DNA from: Enhygromyxa salina
GTDB taxonomy: Bacteria; Myxococcota_A; Polyangia; Nannocystales; Nannocystaceae
Reading direction: 5' to 3'
Assembly: GCF_002994635.1 (NCBI RefSeq)
Contig: NZ_PVNL01000044.1
Location: 100,692 to 164,691, forward strand
Length of the DNA stretch: 64,000 bases
How positions within the stretch are numbered: position 1 is the stretch's first letter; the number at the start of each line of letters is the position of its first letter. A program made the position numbers and the translations under genes. Below the pieces are notes generated by a model. That model did no database searches, was not told the DNA's origin, and saw only the letters and a program-made list of their open reading frames with translations. Below, piece after piece: positions 56,165 through 64,000 of the stretch.

Positions 56165-57343
56165 TCACGGCCGCTTACCTTGGAGTTTTCGCAGGCGGAC
56201 CAGCGCCTCGTCGAGGACCGCGTCGGTCTTGCAGAACGCCCAGCGGACCAGGTGCTTGCCGGCCTCGCGGTCGCTGTAGAACGCCGAGGTTGGGATCGCC
56301 GCCACCCCGATCTCTTTTGGCAGCATGCGACAAAACTCGAAGTCGTCGTCCCAGCCGAGCGGGCGGATGTCGGTCTGCGCGAAGTAGGTCCCGGCCGGGG
56401 TCAGGACCTCGAAGCCGACCGCGGTGAGCCCCTCGCACAATTTGTCGCGCCGGGCCCGGTAGTCAGCCTGGAATTGTTCGAAGTAGGAGTCTGGCGCCCG
56501 ATACCCGTGGGCCATCGCGTGTTGAAAGGGCGTGCCGTTGCAGAAGGTGATGAACTGGTGGGCGCTGCGCAGCGCCCGGGTGATCGGCGCGGGCGCGCAG
56601 CTGTGGCCGATCTTCCAGCCAGTGAACGAGAAGGTCTTGCCCGCCGACGAGATGACCACGGTGCGCTCGCGCATGCCCGGCAGCGAGGCCAGCGGCACGT
56701 GCTCACCCTCGAACACCAGGTGCTCGTAGACCTCGTCGGAAACAGCCAGCACGTCGTGCTCGACGCACAGCTCGGCGATCAGCTCGAGCTCGGCGCGCGA
56801 GTAGACCTTGCCCGACGGGTTGTGCGGGGTGTTGACCAGGATCGCCCGGGTCTTGGGAGTGAACGCGGCGCGCAGCTGCTGCGGATCAAAGGAGAAGTCG
56901 GGCCCGCGCAGGGTCACCAGCTTCTCGTGGGCGCCAGCCATGGCCACGCTGGCCCGGTACGAGTCGTAGTAGGGCTCGAACAAGATGACCTCGTCGCCGA
57001 CTTCGCACAGCGCGGCGAGGGTCGCGTAGATGGCCTCGGTCGCCCCCGCGTACACGGTGATCTCGGTGTCGGGGTCGTAGCTGAGCCCCCAGAACCGCTG
57101 CTGGTGCTCGGCGATCGCTCGGTTGAGCTCGGGGATCCCGTGGGTTCGGCAGTACTGGTTGTGGCCGGCCTGCATCGCCTCGATCGCGGCTTGCTTGATG
57201 AAGTCCGGTCCCTCGAAGTCGGGAAACCCCTGACCGAGATTGACCGCGCCATGCTCGATCGCGAGGCCGGTCATCTCCGCAAAGATCGTGGTCCCAAAGC
57301 CTTGAAGACGGGAGCTGAGCCAGGGCAGGCGTGTGCTGGTCAT
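56165..57343 (-). CDS. Class I aminotransferase (methionine/glutamine-phenylpyruvate or kynurenine type)
   Basis: A 392-aa PLP enzyme. The first motif VNLGQGFPDFEGPDFIKQA and the PLP Lys in VISSAGKTFSFTGWKIGH identify the KAT/YbdL branch. The conserved Arg of HLVRWAFCK binds the substrate carboxylate. The ATG at 57343 gives the family N-terminus; the longer frame is not needed. Together with the omega-amidase it forms the glutamine transaminase/omega-amidase pathway used to regenerate methionine from its keto acid. It is divergent from another aminotransferase gene. Confidence 0.9.
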   Translation of the reverse strand: MTSTRLPWLSSRLQGFGTTIFAEMTGLAIEHGAVNLGQGFPDFEGPDFIKQAAIEAMQAGHNQYCRTHGIPELNRAIAEHQQRFWGLSYDPDTEITVYAGATEAIYATLAALCEVGDEVILFEPYYDSYRASVAMAGAHEKLVTLRGPDFSFDPQQLRAAFTPKTRAILVNTPHNPSGKVYSRAELELIAELCVEHDVLAVSDEVYEHLVFEGEHVPLASLPGMRERTVVISSAGKTFSFTGWKIGHSCAPAPITRALRSAHQFITFCNGTPFQHAMAHGYRAPDSYFEQFQADYRARRDKLCEGLTAVGFEVLTPAGTYFAQTDIRPLGWDDDFEFCRMLPKEIGVAAIPTSAFYSDREAGKHLVRWAFCKTDAVLDEALVRLRKLQGKRP

Positions 57344-57449
57344 TGCGCGGCAGTGTACCCGCAAAGGAGGGCGCGCAACGTGCTTCGCGGTGTTTTGGCT
57401 CCGGCTTCCATACTGGCGAGCTGGCAATGTTCTCGGCATAGTCCGTCGC

Positions 57450-58772
57450 ATGAGCGACGACGTTCAGGACTTGATGGAGTTTGCGGCGGCACCCAGCGAA
57501 GCGTCGGCGCGGCGCGTGTCGACCATGGCGACCGGCCTGGTCGGGAGCGAGATCCTCAAGATCGCGGCAGACATCCGTGAGCTGGTGCGTGGCGGCGTCG
57601 AGGTCTGCAACCTGACCGTCGGCGACTTCGATCCGGCCCAGTTTCCGATCCCGAAGCTGCTCGAGCAGAGCATCATCGACGCGCTCGCAACGGGTCACAC
57701 CAACTACCCACCGAGCAACGGCCTGCCCGAGCTGCGCGAGTCTGTCGCGCGCTTCTATGCCCGTGAGCTCGGCCTCGGCTATGCCGCCGAGTCGGTGCTG
57801 ATCGCGGGCGGCGGGCGCCCGTGCATCTATGCGGCCTACCGCGCGCTGGTCGACGCTGGCGACGTCGTCGCCTACCCGGTGCCAAGCTGGAACAACAATC
57901 ACTACTGCCACATGCTCGACGCGACCAGTCTGCAGCTGGTCTGCGGGGTCGAGTCATCGTTCTTGCCCACCCGCGAGGCCGTGCTCGAGGCCCTGCCCAA
58001 GGCCCGCATGCTGTGCCTCAACTCGCCGCTCAACCCGACCGGGACCGCGTTCGACAAGGACGCGCTGAAAGGCATCTGCGAGGCGATCGTCGAGGAGAAC
58101 CACCGCCGCGAGCGCGACGGTGAGCGGCCGCTCTATCTGTTGTTCGATCACATCTACTGGATGCTGACCTTCGACGGCGTCAAGCACTACACCCCGCCGG
58201 GCCTGGTCCCCGAGATGGCACGCTGGACCGTGTTCGTCGACGGCATCTCCAAGGCGTTCGCGGCCACGGGGGTGCGCGTGGGCTGGGCGGTTGGGCCGGT
58301 CGACGTGATCACGCGGATGTCGTCGGTGCTCGGCCACGTCGGCGCCTGGGCCCCGCGCGCCGAGCAGCTCGCGACCGTCGCCGTGCTCGACGACGCCGCC
58401 GCGATCGCCGACTACCACGCCAGCTTCAAGGCGGGCGTGCTCAATCGCCTGCAGCGGCTCCACACCGGGCTGCAGGCGCTGCGCGAAGCGGGGCTCCCCG
58501 TCGACACGATCGCGCCGATGGGCGCGATCTATCTGACGGTGCGCGTGCACCCGTTTGGCAAGACCACGCCAGAAGGCAAGACGCTCGAGAACAACGAGGA
58601 CGTGCGCAAGTACCTGCTCGACGCCGCGCGGGTCGCCGTCGTGCCGTTTCAGGCGTTCGGCACTGGCGACGCGGGGCAGGGGTGGTTTCGCCTGAGCGTG
58701 GGGGCGGTCGCCGAGCAGCAGATCATCGACGCGCTGCCGCGGATCGCCGCGGCGCTGCGGGCTCTGAGCTGA
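57450..58772 (+). CDS. Class I/II aminotransferase
   Basis: A 440-aa PLP-dependent enzyme. Conserved parts: VEVCNLTVGDFDPAQFPIP, HTNYPPSNGLPELRESVARF, the Asn-Pro segment LNSPLNPTGTAF, the PLP Lys in VFVDGISKAFAATGVRVGW, and a C-terminal FRLSVGAV with the carboxylate-binding Arg. Substrate is not clear; aspartate or aromatic amino acids are possible. Start at the ATG 57450. It is separated by only 14 bases from the following selenoprotein candidate. Confidence 0.88.
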   Translation: MSDDVQDLMEFAAAPSEASARRVSTMATGLVGSEILKIAADIRELVRGGVEVCNLTVGDFDPAQFPIPKLLEQSIIDALATGHTNYPPSNGLPELRESVARFYARELGLGYAAESVLIAGGGRPCIYAAYRALVDAGDVVAYPVPSWNNNHYCHMLDATSLQLVCGVESSFLPTREAVLEALPKARMLCLNSPLNPTGTAFDKDALKGICEAIVEENHRRERDGERPLYLLFDHIYWMLTFDGVKHYTPPGLVPEMARWTVFVDGISKAFAATGVRVGWAVGPVDVITRMSSVLGHVGAWAPRAEQLATVAVLDDAAAIADYHASFKAGVLNRLQRLHTGLQALREAGLPVDTIAPMGAIYLTVRVHPFGKTTPEGKTLENNEDVRKYLLDAARVAVVPFQAFGTGDAGQGWFRLSVGAVAEQQIIDALPRIAAALRALS

Positions 58773-58786
58773 GGTACCATCACGGG

Positions 58787-59593
58787 GTGCGCAGCCCCAT
58801 CTTGACGTTCTCGTGTTCACTCTTGTTGATCGCGGGAGGCTGTGTCGACGACACCCCCGATGACGGGGACGTCGGGTTCGGCACCGACGGCGACGGGGAC
58901 GGCGATGGCGACAGCGGAGACGGAGACGGCGACAGCGGCGACGGCGACGGCGACGGAGACAGCGGCGACGGAGACGGTGACCCCGGGGACGGGGACGGCG
59001 ACAGCGGGGACGGAGACGGCGACCCCGGCTGCAGCTATCCGCTCGGCGCGGTCGAGCCGATGGCGATCGACGAGGTCATCACGCCCTACTCGTGGCCCAC
59101 GGCGATCCATGGCGATGGCACGATGGCCGCGCTCGCGCTGCTCGACGCGCCTTGCGACACCGACGAGATCGTCGACTGGAGCCCGCACGAGCTGCTCGTG
59201 TTCATATCCATACCCGCCTGGTGACCGGCTTGTGTGCAGCACGCCAGTTCGGTCGTGCAAGTCGAGCAGCAGATCCTGGACGCGGGCGCGCAGATCATCT
59301 GGGTGCTCGAGCAAGACAGCTTCTTGCAGCCTGGCACCCCCGAGGGTTGCCGCAATTTCGTCGACTCCCAGGGCAGCAGCTTGGGCTGGTGCGTGGGCGA
59401 TGCCGAGACCATGCCGGTCGCGGGCACCTTCGACAACTCGCCGTTCAGCCAGGCGCGCGGGTTCGACATCGTCGTCGTGCGCGAGACCATGACGATCGTG
59501 TATTCGACCAATCACGGGACCACCAACGGGAACGAGAACATCTCCGGCGAGGAGCTGCTCGCAGAGATCCAGGCGATCGCGGCCGGGCTGTAG
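58787..59593 (+). CDS. Thioredoxin-fold lipoprotein, candidate selenoprotein (UPAC)
   Basis: A 268-aa lipoprotein when TGA (59222-59224) is read as selenocysteine. GTG start, signal peptide ending I-A-G-G-C, a long G-D-G-D-S linker (about 35-80), then a thioredoxin-like domain: HELLVFISIPAW-U-PACVQHASSVVQVEQQILDAG, then IIWVLEQDSFLQPGTPEGC, ending ISGEELLAEIQAIAAGL. The TGA stands at the first Cys of the W-C-x-x-C redox motif, the frame is unbroken on both sides with no other stop, and the downstream 123 codons keep the same codon usage. A SECIS-like hairpin follows. Without recoding the product would stop just before its active site. The role is probably thiol-disulfide exchange or peroxide reduction outside the cytoplasm. 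Confidence 0.8.
59239..59258 (+). promoter_or_regulatory. SECIS-like hairpin of the UPAC lipoprotein
   Basis: GCACGCC pairs with GG-CGTGC, with one bulged U on the 3' side, closing an AGUUC loop whose second base is G. The loop begins 22 bases after the UGA, almost the same geometry as the hairpin in the peroxiredoxin gene. Confidence 0.55.
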
Positions 59594-59646
59594 CCGGGCG
59601 TCAACTTTGCTGGCGCGGTGCTGAGAATCATGAAACAACCACCGCT

Positions 59647-60303
59647 GTGAGCGCCCCCGTCGAATTTTGGTTCGATTTCATCTCGCCCTACGCCTACCTC
59701 GCGTGGCAGCGGATTCACCCGATCGCCGAGGCGCGCGGGCGGGCTGTCGTGTATCGGCCTGTGTTGTTTGCGAGCCTGCTCAATCACTGGGGCCAGCTCG
59801 GGCCGGCCGAGATCCCACCCAAGCGAGTTCACGCGTTCAAGCAGGTCAGTCGGCGGGCGCGGGCGCTTGGCGTGCCGATGATCCCGCCGCCGAGCCACCC
59901 CTTCAACCCGCTCCTGGGGCTTCGGCTCGCGGCGCTGGACCTGCCTGCGCCGCAACGACGCGCCCTGATCGACGCCCTGTTTCGGGCCGTGTGGGCTGGC
60001 GGGCCCGGGATCGACGATCCACAGGTCGTGGGTCAGCTCCTCGGCGACGCGGGCCTCGACGCCCAGGCGCTGCTGACCGCCGCGACCAGCCCCGCGCACA
60101 AGCAGGGCCTCATGGCCCAGACCCAGGCGGGGATCGACGCGGGCGTGTTCGGCATTCCTGCGATGGTCGTCGACGGCGAGCTGTTTTGGGGTGAGGACAG
60201 CCTCGACGATCTCGCGCGCTTCCTCGACGGCGAGGACCTGCTGGATCTCGAGGCGCTGCGGCGGTGGGCGGATCTTCCGGCCTCGGCCTCGCGCCAACGG
60301 TGA
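59647..60303 (+). CDS. 2-hydroxychromene-2-carboxylate isomerase (DsbA/GST-kappa family)
   Basis: A 218-aa cytoplasmic protein starting VSAPVEFWFDFISPYAYLAWQRI with GTG. The Ser-Pro-Tyr of the first loop replaces the CxxC of DsbA, as in HCCA isomerases. VYRPVLFASLLNHWG and GVFGIPAMVVDGELFWGEDSLDDL are typical. The enzymes act with glutathione in aromatic degradation, but here no degradation genes are near, so the substrate is open. It is one of three thioredoxin-fold proteins in this window. Confidence 0.88.
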   Translation: MSAPVEFWFDFISPYAYLAWQRIHPIAEARGRAVVYRPVLFASLLNHWGQLGPAEIPPKRVHAFKQVSRRARALGVPMIPPPSHPFNPLLGLRLAALDLPAPQRRALIDALFRAVWAGGPGIDDPQVVGQLLGDAGLDAQALLTAATSPAHKQGLMAQTQAGIDAGVFGIPAMVVDGELFWGEDSLDDLARFLDGEDLLDLEALRRWADLPASASRQR

Positions 60304-60315
60304 GCTGAGGCGCCG

Positions 60316-61077
60316 ATGGCTGGCAGCGGTACCAGGGTCCTGATCGTTGGCGCGACCTCAGCGATCGCCAGCGAGGTCGCGCGCCTGTACGCGGCGCAGG
60401 GCTGCTCGCTGTACCTGCTGGCCCGCGATCCCGACCGCCTCGCCAGCTTGGTCGGCGAGCTCGAGCAGCTTGGCGCGGATCTACGTGGTCACGCGAGCGG
60501 TGATCTCGACGAGCTCCAGCACAACGCCGGGCGGATCGCCGCGGCGATCGAGGCGCTGGGGACGATCGACGTCGCCCTGATCGCCCACGGCTACCTCGGT
60601 GATCAGCGGCGCTCGGAGGCGTCGCTCGACGAAGCGCTGAAGATCCTCGCCACCAACCTCGCCAGTCCGATCTCGCTGCTGATCCCGCTGGCGAATCAGC
60701 TCGAGGCGCAGGGGGCAGGCCACCTCGCGGCGATCACCTCGGTCGCGGGGGAGCGCGGCCGTCCGCGAAATTTCACCTACGGCGCGGCCAAGGGCGGGCT
60801 GACCCGCTACCTCGAGGGCCAGCGCAGCCGCCTGCGTCCGCGCGGCGTGTTCGTGCACAACATCAAGCTTGGCCCGGTCGACACGCCGATGACCGCCAGC
60901 CATCGAAAGAACGCCCTGTTCGCCGACAGGCGAGCCGTGGCGCGGACGATCGTTCGGGTGCTCGAGCGTCGCCGCCATGCGATCTACGTCCCGTGGTTTT
61001 GGTGGCTGATCATGCTCGTCGTTCGGCTGGTTCCCGAGCCGCTATTTCAGCGATTGCGGTCGCTCTCGGGAAGGTAG
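60316..61077 (+). CDS. Short-chain dehydrogenase/reductase
   Basis: A 253-aa SDR. NAD(P)-binding VLIVGATSAIASEVARLYA (about 8-26), ALIAHGYL in place of NNAG, catalytic Ser in ITSVAGERG, YGAAKGG (Tyr and Lys) and a C-terminal hydrophobic helix (WFWWLIMLVVRLVP) that may tether it to the membrane. The TSAIA loop and membrane tail are like the epimerase partner of DprE1 (DprE2-type) rather than fatty-acid reductases; this is a suggestion only. It follows the isomerase by 12 bases. Confidence 0.85.
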   Translation: MAGSGTRVLIVGATSAIASEVARLYAAQGCSLYLLARDPDRLASLVGELEQLGADLRGHASGDLDELQHNAGRIAAAIEALGTIDVALIAHGYLGDQRRSEASLDEALKILATNLASPISLLIPLANQLEAQGAGHLAAITSVAGERGRPRNFTYGAAKGGLTRYLEGQRSRLRPRGVFVHNIKLGPVDTPMTASHRKNALFADRRAVARTIVRVLERRRHAIYVPWFWWLIMLVVRLVPEPLFQRLRSLSGR

Positions 61078-61183
61078 CGCGGCTGAGCCTGCCCAAGTGG
61101 GGGCCACGGAGCCCGCCCTCCGAGTGGGTTTGATGTGACCAAACACCGCGCATTTGGCTCAACAACGTGTGTATGGTCCCCCG

Positions 61184-62977
61184 ATGCAACGACCTCGAAT
61201 CACTCTCCTCGCCCTGCTCGCGCTCGGGTCCTTCGCCTGCAAGTCCGATGAGCCCGCCGCCGGCGACTCGTCTGACAAACCAGGCGCCGCCAAACCAGGC
61301 GCGACGCCGGGCGACGACGCCGCCGCTGATGCGGCAACCAAGAAGATCGTCTCGATTCAAGCTGGCGCGCTGTCGACCTGTGCGCTGATCGAGGACGGCA
61401 CCGTGCGCTGCTGGGGCGCCAACATCGAGGGACAGCTCGGCGTCGGCAAGGAGGCCGCCGACTTCCTCGAGAGCTACACGCCCGTCGAGGTCGTGGGCGT
61501 CAGCGGGGCCAAGAAGCTGTGGTCGACCGCCTCGTACTCGTGGGGCGGCGGGCACTCCGACGGCTACACCGACACCAGCTGCGCGCAGAAGGAAGACGGC
61601 AGCGTGCAGTGCTGGGGGCACAACGGCCTGGTGTTTGGCGATGGTGAGTACAAGAACCAGGCCTCGCCCATGGCCAACGCCGCGCTCGCCAACCTCGTCG
61701 AGTACGCGGCCGCGAGCGGGCACGCCTGCGGTGTGTGGCCCGACAAGACCGCCAAGTGCTGGGGCTCGAACGCGTTCGGCGTGGGCGGGGTCGGCAGCGA
61801 CGACTCGGACATCAAGACCCCGACGGCCGTCAAGGACTTCACCGACGCCGCCGACGTGGGCTGTGGACAAAACCACTGCTGCGGCATGAAGGCCGACGGC
61901 GGCGTGTCGTGCTGGGGTTACGCCTCGAGTGGCCAGCTGGGCAACGGCACGAGCACCAAGACGAATGTCCCGGTCCCCGTGACCGGGCTCGCCGACGCGA
62001 CCCAGCTCGCTGTCGCGACCAACACCAACTGCGCGCTGAAGAAGGACGGCAGCGTGGTGTGTTGGGGTCAGGACTTCGGCAACACGCCGGGTCCGGTCGA
62101 GGGCGCGACCGACATCACCCAGCTCGACGCGCAGGGCTTCGTCTGTGGCGTCAAGGCCGACAAGACGGTCGTGTGCTGGGGCCCGAACAGCTATGGCCAG
62201 CTCGGCGATGGCACCCAGGACGATCGAAAGAAGAAGGCTGCGCCGGTCAAGGGGCTGACGGGCGCGGTCCAGGTCGCCGTGGGTGTGCACCATGCCTGCG
62301 CGCTGCTCGAGGACAACAGCGTCAAGTGTTGGGGCAAGAACGGCCGCGGTCAGCTCGGCGATGGCTCGCTCGACGATCGGCTCGAGCCGGTCGTGGCTGC
62401 CCAGGTCGGGGCCGAGAAGCTGACGCCGCAAGCCGACGGCGAGCGGCCGACCGCGCTGCCGACCGACGGCAAGGTCGCCGAGCTCACGGGCGTGCCCGAG
62501 GGGTGCCCGAGCAAGGTCGAGCTGGTCGCCACCGTCGCGGGCAAGCCGTTCCCGTTCGTGGTGCGGAACATTGAAGCCAAGTGGGCCTGGCAGAACTTGG
62601 GCTACGCGGTCGAGTTCTCGAACTACGACAAGGACGAGAAGAACCAGTGGTCGATGCCGCGCGGCGGTCAGGCGCGGATTAAATTTGGGCTCGAGAAGTG
62701 GGTGATCGAGAACGGCGACGACGGCAAGGAGAAGGTCGTGCAGAAGCAAGCCGACATGGCCGAGCCCTACGTCACGGACTACACCGCCAGCTACCGGGCG
62801 ACCAACGCTGCGGGGATCTACGACAATCACAAGCAGCGCTTCTTCAACAAGGGGCAGATCACGCTGAGCCACCTCGACGATAGCTGGGTGTGTGGCGAGA
62901 TTGATCTGAGCCACGACAAGGAAGGGAACTCGCTCAAGGGCAAGTTCGCTGCGGCGATCCCTGCCAAGCCCGAGTGA
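61184..62977 (+). CDS. RCC1-repeat lipoprotein
   Basis: A 597-aa lipoprotein: ATG 61184, signal peptide ending S-F-A-C, then an Ala/Gly/Pro linker. Residues about 55-420 contain six or seven RCC1 repeats (SCALKKDGSVVCWGQD, GHACGVWPDKTAKCWGSNAFG, HHACALLEDNSVKCWGKNGRGQLGDG) with the C-x-x-x-x-D-G-x-V-x-C-W-G pattern common in myxobacterial RCC1 proteins, forming a beta-propeller. The last 170 residues form a separate beta-rich domain. Function unknown. Confidence 0.9.
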   Translation: MQRPRITLLALLALGSFACKSDEPAAGDSSDKPGAAKPGATPGDDAAADAATKKIVSIQAGALSTCALIEDGTVRCWGANIEGQLGVGKEAADFLESYTPVEVVGVSGAKKLWSTASYSWGGGHSDGYTDTSCAQKEDGSVQCWGHNGLVFGDGEYKNQASPMANAALANLVEYAAASGHACGVWPDKTAKCWGSNAFGVGGVGSDDSDIKTPTAVKDFTDAADVGCGQNHCCGMKADGGVSCWGYASSGQLGNGTSTKTNVPVPVTGLADATQLAVATNTNCALKKDGSVVCWGQDFGNTPGPVEGATDITQLDAQGFVCGVKADKTVVCWGPNSYGQLGDGTQDDRKKKAAPVKGLTGAVQVAVGVHHACALLEDNSVKCWGKNGRGQLGDGSLDDRLEPVVAAQVGAEKLTPQADGERPTALPTDGKVAELTGVPEGCPSKVELVATVAGKPFPFVVRNIEAKWAWQNLGYAVEFSNYDKDEKNQWSMPRGGQARIKFGLEKWVIENGDDGKEKVVQKQADMAEPYVTDYTASYRATNAAGIYDNHKQRFFNKGQITLSHLDDSWVCGEIDLSHDKEGNSLKGKFAAAIPAKPE

Positions 62978-62996
62978 GGGCGGCGGATTGGTTGCT

Positions 62997-63029
62997 GACG
63001 CCGTGCTCTGGGTTCGTGGGCACGGCGTC
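62997..63029. terminator. Hairpin between convergent genes
   Basis: A perfect 10-bp stem, GACGCCGTGC with GCACGGCGTC, and a 13-base loop, lying between the RCC1 gene and the opposing DUF4336 gene. No T-run follows on either side, but its position suits a two-way terminator. Confidence 0.5.
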
Positions 63030-63055
63030 GCTCATTGGTTCACACCTGCTCGCGG

Positions 63056-63745
63056 CTAGTCGAGCCATGCGAACGCTTGCTCGAGGTGCTCGTGGGCTCC
63101 GTGCTCGATGCAGCGGCCGTGCGAGATGACCAAGCGATCGAAGTCCCATGCCAGCATGCGATCCCTGGCCGCTCGCGCGGCCTCGCGGTCGCGTAGGGTC
63201 CAGCGCCAGTCTCGGAGGACGCCGCCCTCGGGGGCGCCGACGCCGTTGAGTCGCTTGAGGGTTCGCCACAGCCAGTTGTCGGCGGTTGGCTCGTGGTTTT
63301 GGAAGATGTCGGTGAGGATCAGGGTTCGTGAGCGCCGGTGGAAGAAGACTGTCTCGGTGAGGACCTTTGAGCCGCGGAAGATTAGTTGATCGATGTCCTG
63401 AGACCAGCAGGCTTCGGCCTGGTCACCTAGATCTTGATCGAAGCGGGTCTGGACGCGCTCGGTCAGGTGCGGACCGGCCCAGGCGGTGGCGTAGGGGAAC
63501 GCGTCGATCCATTCGCGGGCGAATAGGTGGTGGAATTTGTTGGGGGCGACGATGTGCTTGACTGGGCCTAGGGACTCGACGGCTACGATTAGTTCTACGG
63601 TGATCGCTACGGGGGAGTGTAGCCAGATGGCGCCGTTGGATAGGCGGATTATGCACATGCGGGTGTCGAATGGGATCCCGAGCATGTGTATGCGGGGGCC
63701 GGTTGCTAGCCAGAGTTCGTCTGCGAAGTGTTGGAGGACGGGCAC
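63056..63745 (-). CDS. DUF4336 protein (metallo-beta-lactamase-like)
   Basis: A 229-aa soluble protein if started at the GTG 63745 (VPVLQHFADELWLATGPRI). The family pattern is clear: GIPFDTRMCIIRLSNGAIWLHSPVAIT, VKHIVAPNKFHHLFAREWIDAFPYATAWAGPHL, LIFRGSKVLTETVFFHRRSRTLILTDIFQN and the ending LVISHGRCIEHGAHEHLEQAF. The proteins share the metallo-hydrolase fold; activity unknown. The frame stays open to 63982, but that part runs through a repeated non-coding segment, so the short form is preferred. Confidence 0.8.
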   Translation of the reverse strand: MPVLQHFADELWLATGPRIHMLGIPFDTRMCIIRLSNGAIWLHSPVAITVELIVAVESLGPVKHIVAPNKFHHLFAREWIDAFPYATAWAGPHLTERVQTRFDQDLGDQAEACWSQDIDQLIFRGSKVLTETVFFHRRSRTLILTDIFQNHEPTADNWLWRTLKRLNGVGAPEGGVLRDWRWTLRDREAARAARDRMLAWDFDRLVISHGRCIEHGAHEHLEQAFAWLD

Positions 63746-63890
63746 CGGACTTGGAGTCTTTGCGTGTGACGGGGGGGTGAGGGGGGACTTGGAGGGATCC
63801 AGAGAGCCGGACTGGGAGTCTTTTCGGACCCACCCGTCACCGAGGAGATCCGGACTGGGAGTCTTTTCGGACGACCCGTCACCGAGAGGC
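63744..63890. repeat. Direct repeats upstream of the DUF4336 gene
   Basis: CCGGACTGGGAGTCTTTTCG occurs at 63807 and 63850 (43 bases apart), each followed by a CCCGTCACCGAG block after a few bases. A diverged third copy starts at 63745 (CCGGACTTGGAGTCTTTGCG). They precede the start of a minus-strand gene and could be regulator binding sites or a small repeat family. Confidence 0.7.
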
Positions 63891-64000
63891 CTGAGACCCT
63901 CCGTGAAGCCGCCAGAGTCGCACTTTCGCGCCAATCTTCGGCGCGCGGAGCCAAAAAATCCACCTCGCGCACGCCGCAGCACCCACTCTCGCCCCCGAAA

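Overview
This 64 kb window is very GC-rich, has no rRNA or tRNA genes that I can see, and reads like the chromosome of a myxobacterium of the Nannocystis/Plesiocystis/Enhygromyxa type. That placement is inferred from the number of lipoproteins with a short signal peptide, a lipobox Cys and an acidic linker built from repeated Gly-Asp (about 9.8, 17.1, 40.3, 43.8, 53.6, 55.1 and 58.9 kb), followed by Cys-rich, FG-GAP, Sel1, RCC1 or beta-helix domains. Such proteins are abundant in that group.

Layout. 0-2.4 kb: two coupled genes of unknown function and gene relics. 2.4-8.5 kb: a zinc-uptake regulon with a Fur-family (Zur-like) regulator, a His-rich lipoprotein, a ZnuD-like TonB receptor, a methyltransferase and an FAD oxidoreductase, tied together by three copies of the palindrome TGCAAT-N3-ATTGCA. 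8.5-12.6 kb: two secreted proteins (one with six 225-bp tandem repeats), a peroxiredoxin whose first active-site Cys codon is TGA, and an orphan response regulator. 12.8-17.1 kb: a lanthipeptide-type cluster with a Thr/Cys-rich precursor, a separate APH-like kinase, a HopA1-family lyase and a LanC cyclase in an overlapping operon, cut off by a lipoprotein missing its signal peptide. 18.2-25.4 kb: a second RiPP cluster of graspetide type with an ATP-grasp ligase, a double-glycine precursor, a GAF-fused membrane fusion protein, a C39 peptidase ABC exporter, a lipoprotein adaptor and a ChaN-like lipoprotein.

25.5-34.2 kb: a thiol peroxiredoxin lipoprotein, an isoquinoline-1-oxidoreductase-type molybdenum hydroxylase with its diheme cytochrome, and an RND efflux pump. 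34.2-49.5 kb: a duplicated lipoprotein locus, an AraC regulator, an O-methyltransferase, an FG-GAP lipoprotein, a ferritin-like protein, an LRR protein, a 2OG-Fe(II) oxygenase, a beta-helix/diheme cytochrome pair and a lipoprotein resembling PEP synthase. 49.5-64 kb: a Sel1-repeat lipoprotein, DUF2203, tandem paralogous lipoproteins, an omega-amidase with two aminotransferases, a thioredoxin-like lipoprotein with an in-frame TGA in a W-U-P-A-C motif, an HCCA isomerase, an SDR, an RCC1 lipoprotein and a DUF4336 protein.

The most notable results are two candidate selenoproteins with UxxC motifs, each followed at nearly the same distance by a SECIS-like hairpin, the split kinase/HopA1/LanC lanthipeptide operon, and the adjacent graspetide cluster. 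All functions are read from motifs by eye; no search was run.
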